8,593 nt of DNA from Cytophagales bacterium (lineage in GTDB: Bacteria > Bacteroidota > Bacteroidia > Cytophagales > UBA9547), in contig JAAFJZ010000094.1 in assembly GCA_013298205.1 (NCBI GenBank), positions 1-8,593 of the forward strand, read 5' to 3'. The position numbers were made by a program, and so were the translations under genes. The notes beneath the pieces are model-generated. The model was given only the letters and a program-made list of their open reading frames with translations, was not told the origin of the DNA and did no database searches. How positions within the stretch are numbered: position 1 is the first letter of the stretch; every line of letters starts with the position of its first letter. Positions 1 through 6,902 of this stretch are shown one piece after another.

Positions 1-1011
1 GCAGGAGCGGTTTCGTATTCATGGACAGGAGGCATTTCTAATGGAATCGGGTTTACACATAGTACCGCTGGTATTTTCCCTTACACAGTAACTGGAACGA
101 TTGGTTCAGGTTGTGAAAACACAGGCATAGTAACTTTAACTGTAAATAGTTTGCCAGTTATAAGCGGTTCAGCCAATCCAGCTACCATTTGCGCAGGACA
201 AACTACTACTTTCTCAGGTGCAGGAGCAAGCTCATACACATGGAGCGGAGGCGTAACGAATGCTACAAGCTTTAGTCCAAGCTTTACAGGAATTTATACC
301 GTAACAGGAACAGATGCTAAGGGATGTCAAAACACGAATACAGCAACTGTTACCGTAAATTCTTTGCCAAATATCTCTATTGCAGGAGCGAATTTAGTTT
401 GCGTAGGTTTTAGTACGAACCTTACCGCAACTGGAGCAAGTTCTTATTTGTGGAGTACAGGAAGTACAACATCTATCATTAACTTTAGCCCAATAGCCAA
501 TACAAGTTTTAGCGTTACAGGTACAAGTTTAGGCTGTCAAAGTATGGCTACTTATTCTGTAAGCATTACAGGAATCCCAACCGTTACAGGATTTGCGAGC
601 ACAAACCCGATTTGTTTAGGACAAAGCACGACACTTACAGGTGCAGGAGCGGTTTCGTATTCATGGACAGGAGGCATTTCTAATGGAATCGGGTTTACAC
701 ATAGTACCGCTGGTATTTTCCCTTACACAGTAACTGGAACGATTGGTTCAGGTTGTGAAAACACAGGCTTAGTAACTTTAACTGTAAATAGTTTGCCAGT
801 TATAAGCGGTTCAGCCAATCCAGCTACCATTTGCGCAGGACAAACTACCACTTTCACAGGTGCAGGCGCAAGTTCATATACGTGGAGTGGGGGAGTAACG
901 AATGCAACAAGCTTTAGCCCAAGTATTACAGGAATTTATACCGTAACAGGAACTAATGCAAATGGATGTCAAAACACGAATACAGCAACTGTTACCGTAA
1001 ATTCTTTGCCT
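1..1011 (+). repeat. Higher-order tandem repeat, 642-bp period, inside the adhesin gene
   Basis: Bases 1-369 recur at 643-1011, offset exactly 642 bp (214 codons), so the frame is kept. The unit is three Ig-like modules: A (151-363, 71 aa), B (364-573, 70 aa) and C (574-792, 73 aa). A second A follows at 793-1005 and a diverged B' at 1006-1215. The window opens inside an earlier C. The two C copies differ at 1 of 150 shared bases (A/T at 127/769, Ile/Leu). The two A copies differ at 17 of 213 bases, and only four of those changes alter the protein. Every module carries one Cys near its start and one near its end and a Tyr-x-Trp core, as expected for a disulfide-linked Ig fold. More copies probably lie upstream of the window. 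Confidence 0.93.
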
Positions 1012-4000
1012 ACAGTTGGAATTGCAGCTTCAAATTTAGGCTTTTGTCCAAGTGGAAGCATAACGCTCACAGCAACAGGGGCAAATACATATTTATGGTC
1101 AAATTCGGCTACTGCATCTATTATTACACTTAACCCGGCTGTTACAAGTGTGTATTCGGTTACAGGTACAAATATTAATTCCTGTCAAAGTACAGCCTCA
1201 ACTACCTTGACCAGCTTGCCATTCCCAACATTAAGCAACATTGCATCCACTACAGTTTATGGCTCTGTTTACTCACAATCTTTAAGTACAGCCTTGGGTC
1301 TTACTTATAATCTTGTTGGAGGTAACTTGCCAAATGGATTGACCATAAATTCAGGTTCGATTACAGGGATTTCGACTTTAACAGGAACATATTTATTTAC
1401 CGTTTCTGGTTCAAATGGAGGATGCGCCACTTTAAAATCAAACAGTATTTTGGTAAACAAAGCCAATTTAACAGTTACCGCTTTAAATGCTTCAATATTC
1501 CGTTTTCAAGCTATCCCTAATTCTTTACTTACATCAATTACAGGATTATTGGCATTTGATTCTGGAAAAATAACCGTTGTAGCAGGTACAAATGCGGATA
1601 ACACTGTTTTTGGAACGTATCCTATCATTCCTACTGTAACAGGTGCTGCTTTGGGCAATTATAATCTTACGAGTATTAATGGAACATTCTCAGTCTCATC
1701 TCTATATAACCTTACCATTCAAGGTGCGAATTATACCAAAGAATTTGGAGATCCGGTTATCAATAGCACGATTACAGGCACAATTATTGGGTTACTTCCT
1801 GGAGATAATGTAGTGGCGCAATTCACGACTTCAGCTTCTGAGTTTTCAATTGTAAATTCACTTATAGATGTTTCGATAGCTTCTATTGGGGGAGCAGATT
1901 TCTTTAAATACTCGATTACAACCATAGCAGGAAGTGTTTTTACCAAACCTAGGAGATTAACCATTCGTGCCAATGATGCCTATGCTGCATTAGGTCAAGC
2001 GTTGAATACGGTTTCTTTTTCTGGTATTGTAACTGGGTTATTGTCAGCAGACGCAAACGATCTCAGCAGAATTGCGATTACCTATTCTACTACAGCTACA
2101 ACGACAAGCAACTTTGCTGAATATGAGGTGATTCCAGAAATACAGGGTTCTCAAATTAACAATTATTCCTTGGTTATGTATGCAGGGCGACTTTTTGTAC
2201 GCTTTGGTGTAAGTGTAACTGGAACGGCTTTTGAGAGAGTGTATGGCACCGCCAACCCTCCGCTTACAGGATCTGTTGTAGGTTTACAACCTGGAGCTAC
2301 GAATGTTACAGTGAATTATTCTACTCCTGCAAGCATAACTTCTTCAATTGGGGTATATCCTTTAAATTATGAGATAACAGGTTCTGATGCTAATCGTTAC
2401 ACCTTAGTTACCATTCCAATATTTGCGACCATTACAGCTGCAAACTTAACGGTTTCAGCCATTAATTATCCTCGTTTGTTTGGGCAAGCCAATCCAACTT
2501 TGGCAGCAGACATAAATGGTTTGCGTGCTTGGGATAATATCACAACCAACCTATATACAGCTGCAGATATTTCTTCTCCTGTAGGTACTTATCCTATTTT
2601 GCTTACGGTTTCGGGTGCAGCCCTTGCTAATTACAATCTAACTACTGCCAACGGAATACTCACTGTAGGAAGCACTACTATACCCATTACCGTTACGATT
2701 GGAAATTTCTCTAGAACTTATGGCAGTCCAGATCCGATTTTCACAGCTAATGTCGTGGGCGTAAATGTGGGAGATAATATTAGGGTAAATTACTCAACTA
2801 CAGCATTAGCTAGCTCGCCAATAGGTACTTATCCTATTACGGGTACAGTCGTAGGAACAGATTTAGGTAAATATTCTCCTTCTGTAATTGCTGGGAATAT
2901 GAGCATTACCAAATCAGATTTAAGCCTTGTACCTTCAAACCTAACAGTAAATTATGCTTTACCTGTTCCTTCTTTTACAGGTACAATTACAGGAATTAAA
3001 AACGGGGAAAACATTACCGCAGCTTATGCAAGTAATGCTACAAGTCGTTTACATGCAGGTGTTTACACGATTACTTCTACTTTAATAGGCAACACACTTT
3101 CCAATTATAATTTGAGTACCTCAACTGCTTTATTTACGATTAACCAAATTCCACTTACTGTAATTGGGGCTAATCTTACCCGCATGTACAAACAGCCTAA
3201 TCCTATTTTAAGTTATGATTTAAGGGGTTTTGTGGCAGGTGAAAACATTATACGTATCAAGCAATTGCCTGTTGGAAGCACAAATGCAAGCCTTAATTCT
3301 GCAGTAGGTGCATATCCGATTAGTTTTAGCAATGGCTTAGATACCAACTACCGTTTTGTTTATACAGATGGTTTATTGACCATAGAAAAATCTACTCAAA
3401 CCATAACAGGATTCCGAACTTCTGGAAGAATTTTGGTAGGAGACACCATTGGTATCACAGCCCTTGCTTCAAGTGGATTGGCAATAGCAAGTTCTAGTGC
3501 CGATCCTAGCACTTTGGGTGTATTCGGGTTAAGAATATTTGGCTTAAAAGATGGTGTTTCTGTGGTTACCCTTTCACAAGCAGGAGATGCTAATTATTTG
3601 CCTGCCGCAAACGTAGAAATCACGTTCACCTCTACAAGTACGGGTCTAGTTTCAAGCACATTAGTAGGAATCAGTGGCAAGCCAGAAGCCGTTTTGGGCA
3701 GTCCAATTACCTATTCCTTACCTAATAAACCCGGTTATACTTACAGGTGGACTTATACAGGCACAAAAATTCAATGGGTTACCGATACCATTAGCTACCA
3801 AGTAACAGCTATTTTCACTGCCGAAACAACACCCGGAGATGTGATAGGAGAGATGTTTGATCCAGATGGCAACTTAGTAAAAAAAGATTCGATTGCTGTA
3901 GTTGTAAATACTTCTCCAGAAGCACAAGTTGCAGCAGCATTAGCCGCACAACTTACGCCTATCAAATGTGAGCCAGTAGTAACCCAATGCAAGAATGCTT

Positions 4001-4680
4001 ACATCTTGAATTTTAATTTAGGACAAAAAGTAAAAAACCGCACAGGTTGCAGCAAGGCTGGTTTTGGCGACTACACGACTTCGGGCAAAATAGACACTTT
4101 AATCATGGGCAATAGTTATAAGCTAAAAGCCAGTGCTTTAAATGGTTTGGCATCTGCATCATTCTATGCCATTTGGGTTGATTACAACAACAATGGCTCT
4201 TATGAAGATCCAGATGATTTCGTTTCCGCTTCCTTTAGTGCTGATACTATATTTGAAGTCAAGAACTTTGTCGTGAGAAACAATGATGAATACCTTGGGC
4301 CTAGACGTATGCGTGTAAGCATGAGAACCACTCAAATAAGCAAAGAAGAAGCTTGTGCCAAAGAAGGAACAGTAGGCGAAACAGAAGATTACCTTATCTT
4401 TATTCGCAAACCCGATGCTTTGGAAGCCCCTGGTTTGATATCGCCCAATAATGATGGCAAAAACGATCAATTTATTGTAAGAGGTATTAATCCTAAACTA
4501 GATAATAGACTCCAAATCGTGAATCGCTTTGGTAAAATGATCTATGAAAAATCAGATTACCAAAACGACTGGCCAAAAAATGGAATGATTGATGATAGTT
4601 TAGAAGATGGAACCTATTTCTTCTTCTTTAATAACGGCAACAACGAAATAAAAGGCTCTTTTGAGATAAGAACAAGATAA
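1..4680 (+). CDS. Giant modular T9SS-secreted adhesin-like surface protein, 5'-truncated by window edge
   Basis: The frame is open from base 1 to the TAA at 4678-4680 (1559 residues visible), so the true start lies upstream. The TTG at 151 is an ordinary leucine codon inside a repeat, not a start. Modules by window residue: Ig_7-like with paired Cys and a YxW motif, 1-405 (partial C, A, B, C, A', B'); Ig-like linker 406-487; eight MBG-type modules 488-1130; a QTI-type Ig-like domain 1131-1219; a PKD-like domain about 1220-1303; a GEVED domain about 1321-1471 with G-E-T-E-D-Y at 1459-1464; and a CHU_C domain 1477-1559 with S-P-N-N-D-G-K-N-D at 1481-1489. Proteins of this design are exported by the Sec system and then T9SS, and act as cell-surface or released adhesins, as in gliding Bacteroidota (SprB-like architecture). 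The sorting domain makes surface delivery likely. The ligand cannot be read from the sequence. No PorP/SprF-type partner gene follows. Confidence 0.93.
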   Translation, partial: AGAVSYSWTGGISNGIGFTHSTAGIFPYTVTGTIGSGCENTGIVTLTVNSLPVISGSANPATICAGQTTTFSGAGASSYTWSGGVTNATSFSPSFTGIYTVTGTDAKGCQNTNTATVTVNSLPNISIAGANLVCVGFSTNLTATGASSYLWSTGSTTSIINFSPIANTSFSVTGTSLGCQSMATYSVSITGIPTVTGFASTNPICLGQSTTLTGAGAVSYSWTGGISNGIGFTHSTAGIFPYTVTGTIGSGCENTGLVTLTVNSLPVISGSANPATICAGQTTTFTGAGASSYTWSGGVTNATSFSPSITGIYTVTGTNANGCQNTNTATVTVNSLPTVGIAASNLGFCPSGSITLTATGANTYLWSNSATASIITLNPAVTSVYSVTGTNINSCQSTASTTLTSLPFPTLSNIASTTVYGSVYSQSLSTALGLTYNLVGGNLPNGLTINSGSITGISTLTGTYLFTVSGSNGGCATLKSNSILVNKANLTVTALNASIFRFQAIPNSLLTSITGLLAFDSGKITVVAGTNADNTVFGTYPIIPTVTGAALGNYNLTSINGTFSVSSLYNLTIQGANYTKEFGDPVINSTITGTIIGLLPGDNVVAQFTTSASEFSIVNSLIDVSIASIGGADFFKYSITTIAGSVFTKPRRLTIRANDAYAALGQALNTVSFSGIVTGLLSADANDLSRIAITYSTTATTTSNFAEYEVIPEIQGSQINNYSLVMYAGRLFVRFGVSVTGTAFERVYGTANPPLTGSVVGLQPGATNVTVNYSTPASITSSIGVYPLNYEITGSDANRYTLVTIPIFATITAANLTVSAINYPRLFGQANPTLAADINGLRAWDNITTNLYTAADISSPVGTYPILLTVSGAALANYNLTTANGILTVGSTTIPITVTIGNFSRTYGSPDPIFTANVVGVNVGDNIRVNYSTTALASSPIGTYPITGTVVGTDLGKYSPSVIAGNMSITKSDLSLVPSNLTVNYALPVPSFTGTITGIKNGENITAAYASNATSRLHAGVYTITSTLIGNTLSNYNLSTSTALFTINQIPLTVIGANLTRMYKQPNPILSYDLRGFVAGENIIRIKQLPVGSTNASLNSAVGAYPISFSNGLDTNYRFVYTDGLLTIEKSTQTITGFRTSGRILVGDTIGITALASSGLAIASSSADPSTLGVFGLRIFGLKDGVSVVTLSQAGDANYLPAANVEITFTSTSTGLVSSTLVGISGKPEAVLGSPITYSLPNKPGYTYRWTYTGTKIQWVTDTISYQVTAIFTAETTPGDVIGEMFDPDGNLVKKDSIAVVVNTSPEAQVAAALAAQLTPIKCEPVVTQCKNAYILNFNLGQKVKNRTGCSKAGFGDYTTSGKIDTLIMGNSYKLKASALNGLASASFYAIWVDYNNNGSYEDPDDFVSASFSADTIFEVKNFVVRNNDEYLGPRRMRVSMRTTQISKEEACAKEGTVGETEDYLIFIRKPDALEAPGLISPNNDGKNDQFIVRGINPKLDNRLQIVNRFGKMIYEKSDYQNDWPKNGMIDDSLEDGTYFFFFNNGNNEIKGSFEIRTR
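1462..3390 (+). repeat. Array of eight MBG-type protein modules within the adhesin
   Basis: Eight protein-level repeats of 78-84 residues start at about 1462, 1702, 1951, 2203, 2440, 2674, 2914 and 3148. Each begins with a strand such as LTV, has a YG-like turn followed by P (RTYGSPDP, RVYGTANP, RLFGQANP), then a GD or GEN turn, then GTYPI or GVYPL, and ends with a NYNL-type motif and a closing strand. This matches the MBG (YGX-type) family described from mucin-binding surface proteins. Unlike the Ig array upstream, the copies are well diverged in DNA and have no cysteines, so they appear old and stable. They probably form an extended stalk or a set of binding domains. The family assignment is from memory of the motif, not a search. 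Confidence 0.8.
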
Positions 4681-4714
4681 ATTATCGAAACACGGGTTAG
4701 AAATAAATTATTCA

Positions 4715-4768
4715 AAAGTTAATTGTTAGTTTTTATTTTGAAAAAATGAATTACTAGCAATTAACTTT
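4715..4768 (+). terminator. Long AT-rich stem-loop after the adhesin gene, probable terminator
   Basis: The arms at 4715-4730 and 4753-4768 are complementary over 16 bp with a single G-U wobble, around a 22-nt loop. The structure begins 34 nt after the adhesin stop codon and no gene lies between, which suits a transcription terminator or mRNA 3'-end stabiliser. It lacks a clean U-tract after the stem, so intrinsic termination is likely but not certain. Confidence 0.5.
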
Positions 4769-4778
4769 AATATTAATC

Positions 4779-4863
4779 GGGCGTGTCCCTAAAGGGTCGA
4801 GCTATCGCTATAAGTCCGCACTCGTGCCTCGTTTGCGTGCTTTTCGCTCTATCTCTTACGCAT
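4779..4863. repeat. GC-rich intergenic element resembling a dispersed Bacteroidota repeat
   Basis: This block of about 85 bp is clearly richer in G and C than the AT-rich flanks. It starts with GGGCGTGTCCC and ends with TTACGC, so GCGT and ACGC face each other at the two ends. Inside are small hairpins CCCTAAAGGG and GCACTCGTGC. Its order of motifs (GGGCGTG, CCC..GGGTCG, GCTAT, GTCC, TCGCT, then ACGC) resembles a short non-coding element I recall as scattered between genes in many Bacteroidota genomes. That is memory, not a search. An open frame crosses it (4783-4986), but the composition and lack of recognisable protein features argue that it is not coding. Confidence 0.55.
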
Positions 4864-5104
4864 AAAATGAGGATTTTGATTTTTTTAATTCAGTTCTTAT
4901 TTTCAAATAAATTATCATTAATTCTGGTTTATTACTCAAAGTATTTGTTAGAAATCAAAGTTTCAAAACCTTTTTCGTCTAGATGAGATTAGAATTATTG
5001 CAAAAGCATATAGGTTAAAAAAATAAGTTTAAATCAACGTAGAATGTTGCGATTACATATACTTTGATGAAAATATATCGAAAACAATAACATTAGATTA
5101 ATCA

Positions 5105-5686
5105 ATGCAAGAATTATTATTTGAATTTATTTCAAAATACATTACTCTCAACGAAGAGGAAAAAAACGTATTACTTTCTTTAGACCTATTTCGCTCAGTA
5201 AAAAAAGGAACTACTTTATTAAATGAAGGGCAAAATTCTAAAGATAGCTACTTTGTTTTAAAAGGCTGTATTCGAACATATTACATAAAAGGTGGAGAAG
5301 AAAAAACGACTGCTTTCTTCACAGAAATGGAAGCTTTGACTCCCCCTTGTGTAACAAGCCAAACGCCTTCCGAATATTATGTAAGTTGTGAAGAAGATGC
5401 CATACTTTTAATTTCAAATTCAGATACGGGAGAAGAGGTAAACCTTAAATTCCCAAAGTTTGAAATCATGTGTAGAAAATTTTCGGAAGAACTTTTAGCT
5501 AAAGAACGAATAAACTTTGATGAGTTCAAGACTTCTTCACCTGAACAGCGCTACTTAAACTTAATACAAAAAAGACCAGACCTTATTCAACGCGTGCCAC
5601 AACACCAGTTGGCAAGTTATTTGGGTATTACACCTGTTTCATTAAGCAGATTAAGAGCCAGAATTATTGTAAATAATAAAAACTAA
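5105..5686 (+). CDS. Crp/Fnr-family transcriptional regulator
   Basis: This 193-aa protein has the two-domain plan of the family. A cyclic-nucleotide-binding-type beta-roll covers about residues 10-105 (KKGTTLLNEGQ at 33-43, then SYFVLKGCIRTYY at 48-60), followed by a long dimerisation helix at about 112-140. A C-terminal helix-turn-helix spans about 148-187, with SPEQRYLNLIQKRPDL at 145-160 and a recognition helix around TPVSLSRLRARI at 176-187. The phosphate-binding cassette that contacts cAMP in E. coli CRP (GE..., RxAS) is missing, and there is no N-terminal Cys cluster for an Fe-S centre. The ligand is therefore unknown. It should bind DNA as a dimer. The length is normal for the short Bacteroidota branch of the family. 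The start ATG lies in an AT-rich context without a Shine-Dalgarno sequence, which is usual here. It lies 81 bp upstream of the beta-barrel gene and could regulate it. Confidence 0.9.
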   Translation: MQELLFEFISKYITLNEEEKNVLLSLDLFRSVKKGTTLLNEGQNSKDSYFVLKGCIRTYYIKGGEEKTTAFFTEMEALTPPCVTSQTPSEYYVSCEEDAILLISNSDTGEEVNLKFPKFEIMCRKFSEELLAKERINFDEFKTSSPEQRYLNLIQKRPDLIQRVPQHQLASYLGITPVSLSRLRARIIVNNKN

Positions 5687-5693
5687 TTTTTCT

Positions 5694-5715
5694 TTTCTTA
5701 TCTTTAGATAACGAA
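5694..5715. promoter_or_regulatory. 22-bp dyad, candidate operator for the adjacent Crp/Fnr regulator
   Basis: The core TTATCT-TT-AGATAA (5698-5711) is a perfect 6+6 inverted repeat, and the outer TT...AA (5694-5695 and 5714-5715) extends the symmetry to 22 bp. Its centre is about 42 bp upstream of the start predicted from the -7 element at 5735-5742. That is the classic position of a class II Crp/Fnr activator site. The link to this regulator is inference. Confidence 0.35.
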
Positions 5716-5734
5716 TGTAAGTCTATCGACAATC

Positions 5735-5742
5735 TACTTTTG
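5735..5742 (+). promoter_or_regulatory. Bacteroidota-type -7 promoter element for the beta-barrel/lipoprotein pair
   Basis: TACTTTTG matches the -7 consensus TAnnTTTG exactly and lies 25 bp before the ATG at 5768, giving a predicted short leader of about 20 nt. No TTG -33 element stands at the usual 17-23 bp distance, which fits a promoter that needs an activator. Confidence 0.5.
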
Positions 5743-5767
5743 CAATATCATTTAAAAATAGATAGAT

Positions 5768-6385
5768 ATGCAAAAGAAAATTTTATTCATTGGTTTTGTC
5801 TTCATAACGACAAGTTCGCTCCAACTCAAAGCGGAAAACCCTAAATCTGATAGTACTTTTAGAAGATTTTTTATTGGAAGTTCGTTGTTTATGTTTGGAA
5901 ATTTTTCAACAGTTAATAACCCTGAGTATATCCAAATAAATTTTGGATATAGAATAACACCTAAAGATGTACTTTCCCTAGATTTTAAAAGATCCATTTA
6001 TTCTTGGCCAATAGGTATTCCTTTTGGGCCATCTTTTGATAAACCAGGACTAAACTATCCTGGACATGCTCAAATACAGGCTCCGACAATTGGATATCAG
6101 CGTTTTTGGTGGAAAGGAGTTTTTACATCCATTCATGCTCTGAATGCTTTTGAAACATATTATAATGAGAATAATACAAAGATTGGAAATGGGTACACGC
6201 TCTATCTGAACTTCCATTTGGGATATCAAATAAAGTTTTTTAAAAATCGATTCTTTTTTGAACCTGCTCTTGGAATGTCTTATTGGCCTATAAGAACTAA
6301 TGTACCAGAAGCTTTTAAACTTGTTGAAAGAGAATGGCCTAACTATTTTTTTCAACCAGGGCTTAATTTCGGATTTAACTTTTAA
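5768..6385 (+). CDS. Exported protein of unknown function, probable small outer-membrane beta-barrel
   Basis: I do not recognise a named family for this 205-aa protein. It begins with a typical signal peptide (KK at 3-4, hydrophobic core 5-18, likely cleavage after LKA at 20-22). The mature part is rich in aromatic residues and in strands of alternating hydrophobicity (YIQINFGYRI, VLSLDFKRSIY, YTLYLNFHLGYQIKFF, FFFEPALGMSYW). It ends in NFGFNF, with a terminal Phe as expected for a substrate of the BAM outer-membrane assembly machine. Eight strands would fit the length. It starts under its own -7 element and is followed after 27 bp by a lipoprotein gene, so the two are probably made together at the outer membrane. 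It is too short to be a PorP/SprF protein. The role as transporter, structural protein or enzyme is open. Confidence 0.75.
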   Translation: MQKKILFIGFVFITTSSLQLKAENPKSDSTFRRFFIGSSLFMFGNFSTVNNPEYIQINFGYRITPKDVLSLDFKRSIYSWPIGIPFGPSFDKPGLNYPGHAQIQAPTIGYQRFWWKGVFTSIHALNAFETYYNENNTKIGNGYTLYLNFHLGYQIKFFKNRFFFEPALGMSYWPIRTNVPEAFKLVEREWPNYFFQPGLNFGFNF

Positions 6386-6412
6386 CTCATTTAACATTAA
6401 TTAATTTATAAT

Positions 6413-6784
6413 ATGAAAAAGATAATCACTTATACCTTTATGGTATTATTCTCAACATTGCTTAGTTCATGTGGCATCGGTTATTCCTTTGTTGCAAATC
6501 ACAATCAAAATGCAACTGAGGTACATTTAAGTGGAAACAACTTCAAAGTAACAGATCGGGTAAGTGGAAGTTCTGAGGTTTATTATGTATTTGCAATTGG
6601 GGGTATGAGTCGAAAGCAAATGTATGAAAATGCGTATGCAACCATGATGAAAAAAGCCAATTTGCTAAATAGTTCAAAAGCCATAATCAACTTAATGACG
6701 GAGGAACATTTTAGTGGTTTTGCCCCTTTTTATGTCAAAAGAACAATTACCGTGAGCGCCCAAGTCGTTGAATTTACAAGGTAA
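6413..6784 (+). CDS. Small lipoprotein, DUF6567-like
   Basis: This 123-aa protein has a lipoprotein signal: KK at 2-3, hydrophobic core, and lipobox L-S-S-C with Cys20 as the predicted lipidated residue. The residues after Cys (G-I-G-Y) lack the acidic surface-export signal of Bacteroidota lipoproteins, so a periplasm-facing position is more likely. The mature domain has a pattern I associate with DUF6567: N-x-N-x-T-E-V-H-L followed by NNF, then Y-Y-V-F-A-I-G-G, a helix with repeated Ala, SSKAIINL, and a closing strand TVSAQVVEF. The function of that family is unknown. It follows the beta-barrel gene by 27 bp with no terminator between them, and a stem-loop follows it at 6813-6850, so the pair looks like a two-gene transcript. 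Confidence 0.78.
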   Translation: MKKIITYTFMVLFSTLLSSCGIGYSFVANHNQNATEVHLSGNNFKVTDRVSGSSEVYYVFAIGGMSRKQMYENAYATMMKKANLLNSSKAIINLMTEEHFSGFAPFYVKRTITVSAQVVEFTR

Positions 6785-6812
6785 GTTCAACTGAAAAAAA
6801 GCTAAAACTAAT

Positions 6813-6850
6813 AAGGGCACAGTTAAATCAATGACTTGATTATGCCTTTT
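6813..6850 (+). terminator. Stem-loop with T-run, terminator of the beta-barrel/lipoprotein transcript
   Basis: The inner stem AATCAA/TTGATT (6826-6831, 6836-6841) closes a TGAC loop. An outer stem AAGGGCA/TGCCTTT (6813-6819, 6843-6849, one G-U pair) lies outside a small internal loop, and the right arm runs into TTTTAATTAATAATTT. This is 29 bp after the lipoprotein stop codon and has the form of an intrinsic terminator, though the internal loop weakens it. Confidence 0.5.
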
Positions 6851-6902
6851 AATTAATAATTTACGTACAGAAAAAAAACTATAATCTTTAATTTACTAAT
6901 TT

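Larger units (their letters stand above)
4681..5104. other. 424-bp non-coding gap between adhesin and regulator
   Basis: It contains the stem-loop at 4715-4768, the GC-rich element at 4779-4863, then about 240 bp of AT-rich sequence. I see no tRNA, no credible small gene and no clear promoter with both elements. The closest promoter-like string before the regulator is ATACTTTG at 5059-5066, which misses the TA of the Bacteroidota -7 consensus by one base of spacing. An imperfect dyad, ATCAAC..GTTGCGAT at about 5033-5054, lies just before it. Confidence 0.6.

Noticed and set aside
151..153. TTG as the start codon of the adhesin gene
   Set aside because: The same frame is open back to base 1, and bases 1-150 encode an Ig-like module nearly identical to 643-792. 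The TTG is a leucine codon at a module boundary (the same TTG recurs at 793).
1..1011. Near-identical direct repeats as a CRISPR array, transposon or phase-variation cassette
   Set aside because: The repeats are long, adjacent, in frame and encode Ig-like modules. There are no short spaced repeats, terminal inverted repeats, transposase or recombinase.
1731..1973. Minus-strand open frame of 80 codons
   Set aside because: It lies wholly inside the adhesin coding region, whose frame shows clear MBG modules. Similar antisense frames at 3795-3992 and 4159-4470 are rejected for the same reason.
4783..4986. 67-codon open frame with a hydrophobic stretch, possible small membrane protein
   Set aside because: Its first third is the GC-rich repeat-like block and the rest is AT-rich non-coding-looking DNA. 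There is no recognisable family and no promoter, and the hydrophobicity is expected from translating T-rich sequence.
5033..5066. Promoter and autoregulatory dyad for the Crp/Fnr gene (ATCAAC..GTTGCGAT, ATACTTTG)
   Set aside because: The -7 match has the wrong spacing between TA and TTTG, no -33 element is found and the dyad needs a bulge. Too weak to list as a feature.
6050..6397. Minus-strand open frame of 115 codons opposite the barrel-protein gene
   Set aside because: The plus frame there has a signal peptide, a promoter and a beta-barrel pattern. The minus frame has none, and its start overlaps the spacer. The minus frame at 5752-5997 is rejected likewise.
6855..6902. Promoter for the DUF6326-type gene (TAATTTAC, TAATCTTT)
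   Set aside because: Each candidate differs from TAnnTTTG at two or more positions in a very AT-rich stretch, so chance matches are expected.
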